A stretch of DNA of 64,000 bases from the NCBI RefSeq assembly GCF_011516765.1, contig NZ_JAAABN010000008.1, forward strand, positions 1 to 64,000, written 5' to 3'. This DNA comes from Acetobacter sicerae. Lineage in GTDB: Bacteria; Pseudomonadota; Alphaproteobacteria; Acetobacterales; Acetobacteraceae. Within the stretch, counting starts at the first letter, position 1. Each line of letters begins with the position of its first letter. The translations under genes were made by a program, and so were the position numbers. The notes under the pieces are model-generated. The model saw only the letters and a list, made by a program, of their open reading frames with translations. It searched no databases and was not told the DNA's origin. Below, piece by piece: positions 54,299-63,196 of this stretch.

Positions 54299-55173
54299 CA
54301 ACGCTCTCTCCTGACGCCAAAGGCTACATCCTGACGCTGAGCTGTCCGAACCGCCCGGGCATCGTGGCGGCCCTGAGCCAGACCCTGTTTGAAGCAGGGG
54401 CGAATATCACTGAAGCGCAGCAGTTCGATGATACGGGCAGCGGCAGCTTCTTCATGCGCATCATGTTTGATATCGTGAAAGGTGGCCGCACGGAGGCCGA
54501 TCTTCGCGGGATTGTCGAGACGCTGACGAGCCAGTTTCAGATGAAATATCGCCTGAACTGCCAGTCATATCGGCCCAAGGTCATGATCCTTGTGTCGAAA
54601 TTCGATCACTGCCTTGTAGATCTTCTGTATCGCTGGCGGATCGGCGAGCTTCAGATCGATCCTGTCGGGATCATCGCCAATCATCCTGAAGAAATCTACC
54701 GGGATGTCGATTTCTACGGCATCCCCTTCCATTATCTGCCAATCACGAAAGATACGAAGACCGAGCAGGAAGCCCGCATTCTCTCGCTTGTTCAGGAGAG
54801 CCAGACGGAACTGGTCGTGCTGGCGCGCTACATGCAGATTCTGTCCAATGATATGGCGTCGGCCTTTTCAGGACGCTGCATCAACATCCATCATTCGTTC
54901 CTGCCGGGCTTCAAGGGCGCACGTCCCTACCATCAGGCGTGGAACAGGGGCGTAAAGCTGATTGGTGCGACAGCGCATTACGTGACCAGCGATCTTGATG
55001 AAGGTCCGATCATTGAACAGGATGTGGAGCGCATCTCGCACGCCGACAGCCCGGAGGACCTGATCCGCAAGGGACGTGACATCGAGCGCCGGGTTCTGTC
55101 CCGGGCCGTGCGGTATCACATCGAGATGCGGACCATCCTCAATGGAAATAAAACCATCGTGTTCAACTCCTGA
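54295..55173 (+). CDS. purU: Formyltetrahydrofolate deformylase
   Basis: PurU hydrolyses 10-formyl-H4F to formate and free H4F. The 292-aa protein has an N-terminal ACT domain (residues 8–85, [20 protein letters not shown]) and a formyltransferase-fold catalytic domain with [19 protein letters not shown] and [20 protein letters not shown], holding the Asn, His and Asp catalytic residues. In this operon it would release the one-carbon unit from methylamine as formate and recycle folate. The start overlaps mgdD by 4 nt. Confidence 0.94.
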   Translation: MTTLSPDAKGYILTLSCPNRPGIVAALSQTLFEAGANITEAQQFDDTGSGSFFMRIMFDIVKGGRTEADLRGIVETLTSQFQMKYRLNCQSYRPKVMILVSKFDHCLVDLLYRWRIGELQIDPVGIIANHPEEIYRDVDFYGIPFHYLPITKDTKTEQEARILSLVQESQTELVVLARYMQILSNDMASAFSGRCINIHHSFLPGFKGARPYHQAWNRGVKLIGATAHYVTSDLDEGPIIEQDVERISHADSPEDLIRKGRDIERRVLSRAVRYHIEMRTILNGNKTIVFNS

Positions 55174-55195
55174 CGGATACGGAGAGAGTCCTGTT

Positions 55196-56086
55196 ATGGT
55201 GTCAGATGCCAAGTTGATTGATGGCAAGGCCTTCGCTCGCAGATTGCGTCACGACATTCGTGATCAGGCGCAGGGATTACATGCTCGGCATGGCGTGCTG
55301 CCCACATTGGCGGTGGTGATGGTGGGGGAAGATCCTGCCAGCGCCGTGTATGTTCGCAACAAGGTGCGGGCGACGGAAGAAGCTGCGATGCGCTCGGTGT
55401 CTCATCATCTGCCGCAAAGCACGACACAGGATGAACTGCTCGATCTGATTGCAGGACTGAACGCCGATCAGTCGGTGCACGGTATTCTTGTGCAGCTTCC
55501 GCTTCCTGAGCAGATCGATCGGGACGCTATTCTGGATGCGATAAATCCTGAGAAGGATGTTGACGGTTTTCATATCGTCAATGCAGGCCGTCTGGCGGTC
55601 GGTCGACAGGACGGGTTTATTCCATGCACACCCATGGGGTGCATGATGCTGCTGCGTTCCGTTGTGCCGAACCTGGCCGGTTTACATGCCGTGGTCATTG
55701 GTTGCTCGAACATTGTGGGGCGTCCCATGGCGCGTCTGCTTCAGCAGGCAGGTTGCACCGTGACGGTCACACATCTGAAAACACGTGATGTCGCCGCAGA
55801 AACGCGTCGGGCCGATATCATTGTCGTTGCTGCGGGTCACGCGGGACTGGTGCGCGGCGACTGGGTGAAGGACGGCGCGATCGTCATTGATGTCGGCATC
55901 AACCGCGTGGAGACAGGATCGGGATCACGGCTGGTGGGCGATGTGGCGTTCGACGAAGTGAGTTCGCGTGCGGCCGCGATCACACCGGTTCCCGGTGGTG
56001 TGGGTCCGATGACCATCGCCTGTCTTTTGCAAAATACACTTCAGGCGGCAAGGCAGTTTGCGACAGGGGCTGTTGTGATTGAATGA
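55196..56086 (+). CDS. folD: Methylenetetrahydrofolate dehydrogenase/cyclohydrolase
   Basis: FolD oxidises methylene-H4F to methenyl-H4F and hydrolyses it to 10-formyl-H4F. From ATG 55196 ([14 protein letters not shown]) it is 296 aa. It contains [17 protein letters not shown] with the catalytic lysine, [31 protein letters not shown], the Rossmann loop [18 protein letters not shown], and [18 protein letters not shown]. In this operon it links mgdABCD-derived methylene-H4F to PurU. It could also be the only folD of the genome. It is the last gene of the run. Confidence 0.93.
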   Translation: MVSDAKLIDGKAFARRLRHDIRDQAQGLHARHGVLPTLAVVMVGEDPASAVYVRNKVRATEEAAMRSVSHHLPQSTTQDELLDLIAGLNADQSVHGILVQLPLPEQIDRDAILDAINPEKDVDGFHIVNAGRLAVGRQDGFIPCTPMGCMMLLRSVVPNLAGLHAVVIGCSNIVGRPMARLLQQAGCTVTVTHLKTRDVAAETRRADIIVVAAGHAGLVRGDWVKDGAIVIDVGINRVETGSGSRLVGDVAFDEVSSRAAAITPVPGGVGPMTIACLLQNTLQAARQFATGAVVIE

Positions 56087-56284
56087 GATAGGGTCTGGTG
56101 AAAAACAATAGCATGAAATGCAGGGTTTTAAAGAATGAATTGATTTTGGCCGATATTACGCATTTCTGAAACTATCTGGCTGCAGTGAGGGATGTTTCCT
56201 GTTCTTTTGCAAAAACCCCAAAACTTTATCAGATCAGAGAGAAATGTGGGGTAGACAAATAATTTTTTGATCCAGCCTTTCCTT

Positions 56285-57322
56285 TCAGCCGTTTATGGAA
56301 CGGGAAAGATTGATAAGCGCCCGTTCGGAAGTCACGCCGGCCTTGCGATACAGGCGGAGCCGGTGGTTTTTGACGGTGCCCTTGCTGATCCCCAGATGCT
56401 GGGCGATTTCCCCTGTGCAACGCCCCTGAAGGATCAGTTGTAGAAGTTCACGTTCACGCGGTGTCAGATTCAGGGCCTTATGAGGCAGATCATCGGACGT
56501 TGTAGGAGAGTGAATTGGGCTGAAAACCAGCAGACGACCTCCCGGCGCAAGCATGCAGTCTTCGGGGAGCGCCACAAGACGTAATACAAACTGCTCCGGT
56601 TCCGTATGACTGGTCTGGCCGGATGCGCCCAACAGTTTGTAAATGGCGTGCAGCAGAGCGGGACCGTGGCGTGTCTCCGCTTCCTGCCAGGCGGCATTGC
56701 CATAAAGACGGTTGCCGTGCCGGTCGAGGACCAGTGAGCCGCATGTCGAACTGAAACCTTCATGAATATCGCTGCTGAAACGACGAAGAGTCTGCGAGAC
56801 ATGAGCACGGTGCAGACCGTTGAAAAGCGGCTGGACAAGATGGGCGAGGCGCAACTCCTCACTTGTGAAAAGATTTTCTTCTTTCTGGAGAAACAGCATC
56901 ACACAGGCATTGTTCTGTACCGGAAGAAGCAATCCGAGCTCATCCGAGAACTCATGTTTCTTCTGGAAAATTCTTGTGTATTCATCCGGCTTTATGGATG
57001 AATCAAGCGTGGAAAGGGTAACGGCTGGGGCCTGTGTCTGACGCCGCCAGAGATGCCAGAATGGGTCAAAGCATCTGAACGTGGCGTTGTAATCGGTCGT
57101 CACGCTGGATGCGACATCATTTGTGTGGAGGACGTGTGGCAGCACGCCCGGCGCATAGGCAATGACCCATGCAGCCTGATTGGGAATGAGAGAAGCCAGC
57201 AGGCCGAGCAGTTGCGTGTGAAAATCCGGTTGTCCGATCTGGGCGGCGGCATCTCCAGTGGCGGCCAGCCAGCTTGCTGGAAGTGTTGTATTTTCTCCCG
57301 CATTTTCCAAAGGCGTTGCCAT
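56285..57322 (-). CDS. LuxR-type regulator next to the ethanolamine genes
   Basis: The 345-aa protein has an unclassified N-terminal sensory region (about 30–260) and a C-terminal GerE/LuxR helix-turn-helix (NLTPRERELLQLILQGRCTG, EIAQHLGISKGTVKNHRLRL; about 278–335). There is no receiver domain or membrane segment. It is the last gene of the minus-strand run after the eutB–eutC fusion, with a 36-nt gap, and is the candidate ethanolamine regulator, in place of the AraC-type EutR of enterobacteria. The target and signal are inferred. Confidence 0.83.
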   Translation of the reverse strand: MATPLENAGENTTLPASWLAATGDAAAQIGQPDFHTQLLGLLASLIPNQAAWVIAYAPGVLPHVLHTNDVASSVTTDYNATFRCFDPFWHLWRRQTQAPAVTLSTLDSSIKPDEYTRIFQKKHEFSDELGLLLPVQNNACVMLFLQKEENLFTSEELRLAHLVQPLFNGLHRAHVSQTLRRFSSDIHEGFSSTCGSLVLDRHGNRLYGNAAWQEAETRHGPALLHAIYKLLGASGQTSHTEPEQFVLRLVALPEDCMLAPGGRLLVFSPIHSPTTSDDLPHKALNLTPRERELLQLILQGRCTGEIAQHLGISKGTVKNHRLRLYRKAGVTSERALINLSRSING

Positions 57323-57358
57323 GACGCTTTCTCCTTGTGCCAGCCAGCAGAGGACCGG

Positions 57359-59572
57359 CTATGCTTCAGACAGGACAGGCTCACGTGGTGCTGAAGTCTT
57401 CATGGTTTCCAGACGGTTGCCAGCGGCGCACGCTTTCAGGATACGCACGGCTTTTTCCGCAATCACGCTTCCTGCCTCCAGAGGCGGCAGGCCGCCGTCA
57501 TAGATGTTCGAGATGACGGAATATTCATAGCTCATGTCACTGTTGCCGCTATAAGCGCGTGCTTTTGAAAGAACCTCGTCATCTGCAAGCCGGTAGGCGA
57601 AGTAGGCTGACATGCTGCGTGAGGCGCGGGCGTCTCCACCCGGACGCTCTCCGATCAGACTGATGACGAGTTTCGGTTCCAGCAATTCGCCAACGGCTTC
57701 TGCGACTTTCACCCGACCAAAAGGGAGAAGGATGGGCTGTCCGACAGACAGACCATGTGCACGCAGACCATCCAGCAATACGGGCAGAAGATCAGGAATA
57801 TTGTGATGAATGGCCTCGGCGCTCAGCCCGTCGGAGACGACAACCTGCACGTCCATGCCTTCCGGAGCGAGGCTGGCGATGCACTCTTCGTCGAGGTAGG
57901 CGCCGATATCGGGGTTGCCGAGATGGGCCTGTTTGTCAGGTGCGCAGGTTTTCAGACGCCGGAATGTCAGGTCGGGCAGGCGCGCTTCGTCAAGTTCGGC
58001 CGCGATGGCCTGACGTCCGATGGCGAGATTGGCGCGGATCTCACGTGAGACGTGATTGGCTGGTCTCGGACCGGCGGACTCAAAGCCGTAAGCAGCAGGA
58101 ACACGCTCCAGGAGACGGTCAAATTCGGACTCCGAACCACAGAAGATGCGGGGATTGCCCCAGTTCGGTCCACGTTCGATCGTGCCGTCTTCTGTCTCCG
58201 TGAAAATACCGCGCGTTTTCGCCCATGCGAGATACTCCGCCGCCGGTCGCGCATTGTGAATTTCACGAAGCGTCTGGTCGTCGTGACCGGACGTGTCGAA
58301 ATAGGCGAGCATGCGATCGACCGTCAGGAACACGTCCATGAAGTAGTTCGCCCCGGCGGCGGCCAGCAGTTCGGTGGCGATCTGATGGCCTTCGATCGAG
58401 ATGTCGGAATGCATGGTGTAACAGGGGGCCATGCCCATCGGCAGCCCCATCAGTTTGCCCATGAAGTGATCCTGCAAGTTTGAAAGAATCATCTCGACAT
58501 TATCGAGATGGGTCTCCGGGCCGATGAAGCCGGTCACATTGTTGACCATGAAGGGGTCATACCGGCGGGCGAGGCCGTAACACAGCGCCTCGCAGGTGGT
58601 CATGTCCATGCCTTCATGCTTGGCGTAGGTCAGCTCGCTGCCCTGTCCGGTCTCGAAATACATGAACTGACTGGCGGTTTCACGCAGCGGTCCCTGTTTG
58701 GCCATCAGATCATAGGCTTCATCAAGCAGATCGACGGTTACGTCGAACTCGTCCGTCAGAGTGCGTTCGGTGCCTGCCAGACTCTGGAACAGGATTTCCA
58801 CAGGTGCGCCATCCTGCAGACTGGCCATCTGGGTCTTCATATGCGCCAGAACGCAGATCTGGGTCGGCGCTCCGGTCTCGTGGCGGAGGCGGTCAAGATG
58901 GGTCAGCAGTGCCGTCACGTTCTCGACGGTGTCGATGGAAGGGTTGATGCCCAGCAGCGCGTCACCCGATCCCATGGAGAGACCCGTATAGACAAGCGCG
59001 GATACGCAGGAGAGATCGTCGGTCGGATGGTTGGGCTGAAGGCGTGAGGACAGGGTTCCCTGTGCGCCGACCAGAGTGCGTGCCCGCGCCGAACACTTGG
59101 CCTTGCGCGCCACGAGGATCAGTTCATGCACGTCCATCAGTTTGGCGAGAGCGGCCGCCATCACTCCGGTCAGGCCACGTCCCAGACGACGCACTTCGGC
59201 AGCAGGAGCCCGCAGCAGCAGATCCTTCAGTTCGCCCACGGTCAGCGAGGCGATGGTTCCGAACGCTTCCCGGTCAATGTCGTAATTGACCCGCATGATG
59301 GCATCTACGCGTCCATCGGTGGTGGTGAGTGGGCGGTCATGAAGATGCTGCAGCGTGAGACCGGAGAGGATGGCGCGGGCGGCCTCCCGGGTCATTTCAT
59401 CCGCCGCGGTCAGGGCGGCCATGCGATCACCGGCCTTGGAGACGTCAGCAGCGCCCAGCAGCGCCTTCAGCCCATGAAAGGTGAAGGCGCGATCCATGAG
59501 GCTGATTGTGTAGTCCTCATCGGGAAGGGGCGCTGGCACCACAATGTCCGCGAGAGAAGTCAGATGAGCCAT
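57359..59572 (-). CDS. eutBC: EutB–EutC fused ethanolamine ammonia-lyase
   Basis: The enzyme splits ethanolamine to acetaldehyde and ammonia with adenosylcobalamin. Large and small subunits, normally separate, are one 737-aa chain. Residues 1 to about 465 match EutB: RVNYDIDREAFGTIASLTVG, VYTGLSMGSGDALLGINPSI, ETGQGSELTYAKHEGMDMTT and CYTMHSDISIEGHQIATELL. From about 495 on it matches EutC: GRQAIAAELDEARLPDLTF region, VQVVVSDGLSAEAIHHNIPD, LLPFGRVKVAEAVGELL, ISLIGERPGGDARASRSMSA and SVISNIYDGGLPPLEAGSVI. No stop or frameshift separates the parts. ATG 59572 follows GGAGA; an ATG at 59587 lacks a site. It follows eutA after 26 nt. Confidence 0.92.
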   Translation of the reverse strand: MAHLTSLADIVVPAPLPDEDYTISLMDRAFTFHGLKALLGAADVSKAGDRMAALTAADEMTREAARAILSGLTLQHLHDRPLTTTDGRVDAIMRVNYDIDREAFGTIASLTVGELKDLLLRAPAAEVRRLGRGLTGVMAAALAKLMDVHELILVARKAKCSARARTLVGAQGTLSSRLQPNHPTDDLSCVSALVYTGLSMGSGDALLGINPSIDTVENVTALLTHLDRLRHETGAPTQICVLAHMKTQMASLQDGAPVEILFQSLAGTERTLTDEFDVTVDLLDEAYDLMAKQGPLRETASQFMYFETGQGSELTYAKHEGMDMTTCEALCYGLARRYDPFMVNNVTGFIGPETHLDNVEMILSNLQDHFMGKLMGLPMGMAPCYTMHSDISIEGHQIATELLAAAGANYFMDVFLTVDRMLAYFDTSGHDDQTLREIHNARPAAEYLAWAKTRGIFTETEDGTIERGPNWGNPRIFCGSESEFDRLLERVPAAYGFESAGPRPANHVSREIRANLAIGRQAIAAELDEARLPDLTFRRLKTCAPDKQAHLGNPDIGAYLDEECIASLAPEGMDVQVVVSDGLSAEAIHHNIPDLLPVLLDGLRAHGLSVGQPILLPFGRVKVAEAVGELLEPKLVISLIGERPGGDARASRSMSAYFAYRLADDEVLSKARAYSGNSDMSYEYSVISNIYDGGLPPLEAGSVIAEKAVRILKACAAGNRLETMKTSAPREPVLSEA

Positions 59573-59598
59573 GGGAACATTCTCCATTATCGGTTCGG

Positions 59599-61026
59599 TC
59601 AGCTCATGCCGTAGAAGGACACAGGAAAGACGATGTTGTGCGGCAGCCCGATGCGTACGAAACGGGCGTCGCGGACCGGCACTTCATCAAGGACCATCAG
59701 GTTGACGGGCAGCGTGCCCCAGCGGGTGATGTAACTGCCCAGCGTGTGGCCGATATTGTGATCGGTCAGGATGATCAGCGGGAGTTCGGACGGCAGCCGG
59801 ACTTCTTCCAGCGCGGTCGCGATGCGCTCTCCTGTCACGCGGATGGTTGCGAGATTCGGGGGCGTGTCGCTGGCCAGTCGCAGGCACACGCCGGCAGGAT
59901 GTCTGCGAGCGATAGTGAGAAGGTTGTTCAGCCGACTGACAGGGGTCTGCATGTCAAACGTGCCGAGGATCGGGAGATCCCGTAGTGGCAGGCCAATCTT
60001 ATCGGAGTGAAAGACTGTCGCGCCTGAGATGTCGGTGCTGTGCATGGTCAGGCCGTAAACGGTGGCACGTCCCTGATTGGCCGGAACGGCCCGATGCAGA
60101 TCACGGGAAAGAAGAGGAGACGCCATGATCCCACGCGCCAGATCGACCCCGAGATCTCCATAAAGGGCGCGTGGCGGCAGATCCTGTCCGTTCAGGACGG
60201 CGTAGATCATTTCTCCGACGCCGCCGGAAAAGGTCAGCAGGGTGGAAGAGGGCACGGATGGGGTGAACGGGCAGTCTTCGTGGAGTGCTCCGCAGACGCT
60301 GCTGAAACTGGCGCGTGATCCCTGGGCGATGTCTTCCAGCGCACGGACATACCAGTGCGTGATGCGCTCGATATCCTGTTCGGAAACAGTATCGCCGGGT
60401 ACAAGCGATAAACCGATTTCATCACACAGGGCTTTTCCAAAGGGCGAGAGTGTCGTGAGCGTGATGCCATCGCTGCCGAACTGGAAGTGGCGAGCGCCGA
60501 TATAGTGGCAGCCCGCCGCCATAACCTGTCCGTTCATGCCCAGCGCTGCGTTGGTTGTGCCGCCGCCGATATCGAGATTGAGCACGCCGGTATTGGTGTG
60601 GTGCCGCGACAGTTCGGCGCATCCGCCCATGAAGGCGAGCCAGGATTCCAGCATGGGGTCGCGCGCCGTGGCCACTACTGCCGCGCCAATGCGGGATTCC
60701 ACGGCTTCTGTCAGAGCGGCGGCGTTGTCCTGTCGTGCAGCGAGTCCTGTCACGATCGCGCCGCCCGAAAAGATGCTGTCACGAGCAGGCGTGATGGCGT
60801 CCAGCCAGCCATCGAGCAATGCGCCGATTGCTTCGATGTCGAGCTGCTGATCGTTCCGAAAAGGAGTGAAACAGGCTTCCGAACGGTAGCAGAGTTCGGG
60901 TTGGGTAAATTCCATGCGACCGGTGACGCAATTCAGGGAAAGACGCGCGTGCGCGGCCATCGCCCGACTGGTTGTCGAACCGAAATCGAAGCCTGCGAGA
61001 AGGACTGTGTCTCCGGCCAAGGTCAT
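59599..61026 (-). CDS. eutA: Ethanolamine ammonia-lyase reactivating factor EutA
   Basis: EutA exchanges damaged cobalamin from inactivated ethanolamine ammonia-lyase, using ATP. From ATG 61026 (MTLAGDTVLLAGFDFG), preceded by AGGGG, it is 475 aa, close to the usual length. It has an ASKHA-type nucleotide-binding fold: LLAGFDFGSTTSRAMAAHAR, GVLNLDIGGGTTNAALGMNG and LLTFSGGVGEMIYAVL. A further 20 codons are open up to a TTG at 61086 but without a ribosome site. It lies between the permease and the eutB–eutC fusion, so it belongs to the same operon. Confidence 0.92.
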   Translation of the reverse strand: MTLAGDTVLLAGFDFGSTTSRAMAAHARLSLNCVTGRMEFTQPELCYRSEACFTPFRNDQQLDIEAIGALLDGWLDAITPARDSIFSGGAIVTGLAARQDNAAALTEAVESRIGAAVVATARDPMLESWLAFMGGCAELSRHHTNTGVLNLDIGGGTTNAALGMNGQVMAAGCHYIGARHFQFGSDGITLTTLSPFGKALCDEIGLSLVPGDTVSEQDIERITHWYVRALEDIAQGSRASFSSVCGALHEDCPFTPSVPSSTLLTFSGGVGEMIYAVLNGQDLPPRALYGDLGVDLARGIMASPLLSRDLHRAVPANQGRATVYGLTMHSTDISGATVFHSDKIGLPLRDLPILGTFDMQTPVSRLNNLLTIARRHPAGVCLRLASDTPPNLATIRVTGERIATALEEVRLPSELPLIILTDHNIGHTLGSYITRWGTLPVNLMVLDEVPVRDARFVRIGLPHNIVFPVSFYGMS

Positions 61027-61086
61027 GCTCTGGCCCCTGCACCTGTCAGTAGCGGAAACAATAGAATCATCATTGTTGTTCTGCAA

Positions 61087-61204
61087 TGAAAATTCATCGT
61101 GATATTCATGATGATTATAATATATTCAATATACTTCAGCCTTTTCGGCATCCTGTAACGGGGGGCGGAAAAAGCAGGTGTAAAGATCATTCTTTCAGAA
61201 GAGC
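61087..61204 (-). promoter_or_regulatory. AT-rich leader of eutA with -10-like TATAAT
   Basis: The 118-nt gap upstream of the eutA open frame is AT-rich at its left end and contains TATAAT on the minus strand around 61119–61124, in the string ATATTATAATCATC. No convincing -35 box is seen 17 nt away. It may give eutA and eutBC their own promoter in addition to transcription from the transporter genes. Confidence 0.35.
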
Positions 61205-63196
61205 TTATGAGCCGGGCTGCCGGATCGCCTGTCTGATGAAACGGTCGGAAATCATGCCGATGAACGCCACGCACAGGCCGGCCACGACACCCTGTCCGAC
61301 ATCCGCCTTGGAAAGGGCGGCGTAAGTGACCTGCCCAAGATCGCGTGTGCCGACAAGCGCCGTGATGACCAGCATCGAAAGAGCGAGAAGGATCGTCTGG
61401 TTGAGGCCCAGAAGCATGTCGGGAAGGGCATGAGGCAGGCGGATGCGTCTGAGAATCTGCCCGCGTGTGCAGCCGGTCATTGTGCCGGCTTCGATAAGGG
61501 ACTCCGGCACATGACTGATCCCGTGCGCCGTGTAGCGGATGGCGGGAGCGATGGCGTAGAGCACGATACCGATCATCGCCGTAAAATCGCCGACACGAAA
61601 CAGCATGACGATGGGGATGAGATACACGAAGGCCGGGAGAGTCTGGAGCGTGTCTATGAACACTTCCACGCTTTTCATCAGCCATGGACGCTGTGTGGCG
61701 ATAACTCCCACAGGTACCCCGAGCAGCATGGCGATCACGACCGATACGCCGCAGAGATAGAGTGTGATCATCGCCGGTTGCCACAGTCCCACGACAGCCA
61801 TGAAGCCGCACATGAGGCCCACGGTCAGGGCGAGACGGATGCCCCCCATCCACAGTCCGGCCAGCGTTACGACCGTCACGACCCATGGCCAGGGCAGGGC
61901 GAGCATGAAGCGTTTTACCGGCATGAGGACGTGCAGCAGCATGAAGGTCTTGATCACGTCGAGTGGATCGTGAAAGTGGATATTGATCCAGGAAACCAGG
62001 TCATTCCAGAACGGGCCGGTCGAGAGGCGTGCGCTCTCGGGATAATGCGCGATCGCAGGCCAGAGGGCGGCGGCAATCCACAGCAGTCCCGCCAGAGCGA
62101 GGGCTCCCGCGATCACTCTATGATGGGAGCGTGAACCGCTCGGACCGCTACGGCGTGCGTCCGGCACGAGCGCCTGCGCGAAACGGTCGAGCATGACGGC
62201 CAGAACGGTGATCGCCAGCCCGGCTTCCAGTCCGCCACCGATATCGAGGCGGCGGAGGGCGCCAAGCACGTCCCAGCCAAGACCGCCGGCGCCGATCATC
62301 GAGGCAATGATCACGACGTTGAGTGACAGCATGATAACCTGATTGACGCCCACCATCAGCCCGGGAAGCGCAGTTGGCAGCAGGATACGCCATGTCATCT
62401 GGCGACGGGTGCAGCCCGTCATGCTGCCGAGCGAACGCAACTCGTCAGGGACGCCCTGAATGGCGACCACCGTGACACGGACCATCGGCGGGATGGCATA
62501 GATCACGGTGGCGATCATGGCGGAGACGGGGCCGAAACCGAAGAGGATCAGCATCGGCAGGAGGTAGGCGAAGACGGGCATCGTCTGCGCCACGTCGAGC
62601 AACGGGGAAAGAAGGCGACCAAAGGTGGCCGAACGGACGCACAGAAGCCCGAGCGCGAGACCGCCCGCAGCGCTCAGCAGGGCCGCCACCAGCACGGAGG
62701 CGAGTGTGACCATGGCGCTGGTCCATTGCCCGAAGACTGCGAGATAGAGAAAACCGATCGTCATACCGACGGCGAGACGCCACCCGCGTAGTGTCCATGA
62801 CAGGGCCGCGATAGCTATGATCAGAGCGAACCATGGCACGGGCGGAAACAGCATCACGGCCTCAGACCCCTGACCTTTCAGGACGCCGGTCGCCAGCACC
62901 ATGGAGGCCAGTTGCAGCGGCAGATCAAGGAGAAACGAGAGTGCGCGGGTGAAACCGGACACGGTCAGCGGTCCCAGATGCGCATCCACTGTCAGCCAGT
63001 GCATGAAGGCGGAAATCCAGTCCGCCAGCGACAGACGCCATCCGGTTGGATATTTCTGCACCCAGCGTGGAAACACGGTGCGTGGCAGTTCAGCCAGAAT
63101 GACGCTCAGAATGACGATGATCAGCCACGGCAGATGGCGCAGATTGACCGGTTTGCCGAAAACGACACCGGCAGGGAGAGCAGACGCTTTCTTCAT
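61205..63196 (-). CDS. Tandem-fused ABC permease, glycine-betaine/choline type
   Basis: The 663-aa protein has two copies of a ProW/OpuAB-type permease in one chain, each with a BPD-transporter domain. Copy 1 (about 80–350) includes LSPLLDVAQTMPVFAYLLPM and LRSLGSMTGCTRRQMTWRIL; copy 2 (about 400–660) has the parallel VEVFIDTLQTLPAFVYLIPI and LIEAGTMTGCTRGQILRRIR. Matching coupling motifs show an internal duplication. The start overlaps the ATPase stop by 4 nt. In this context it may import ethanolamine, choline or betaine; the substrate is unproven. No binding-protein gene is in the window. Confidence 0.86.
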   Translation of the reverse strand: MKKASALPAGVVFGKPVNLRHLPWLIIVILSVILAELPRTVFPRWVQKYPTGWRLSLADWISAFMHWLTVDAHLGPLTVSGFTRALSFLLDLPLQLASMVLATGVLKGQGSEAVMLFPPVPWFALIIAIAALSWTLRGWRLAVGMTIGFLYLAVFGQWTSAMVTLASVLVAALLSAAGGLALGLLCVRSATFGRLLSPLLDVAQTMPVFAYLLPMLILFGFGPVSAMIATVIYAIPPMVRVTVVAIQGVPDELRSLGSMTGCTRRQMTWRILLPTALPGLMVGVNQVIMLSLNVVIIASMIGAGGLGWDVLGALRRLDIGGGLEAGLAITVLAVMLDRFAQALVPDARRSGPSGSRSHHRVIAGALALAGLLWIAAALWPAIAHYPESARLSTGPFWNDLVSWINIHFHDPLDVIKTFMLLHVLMPVKRFMLALPWPWVVTVVTLAGLWMGGIRLALTVGLMCGFMAVVGLWQPAMITLYLCGVSVVIAMLLGVPVGVIATQRPWLMKSVEVFIDTLQTLPAFVYLIPIVMLFRVGDFTAMIGIVLYAIAPAIRYTAHGISHVPESLIEAGTMTGCTRGQILRRIRLPHALPDMLLGLNQTILLALSMLVITALVGTRDLGQVTYAALSKADVGQGVVAGLCVAFIGMISDRFIRQAIRQPGS

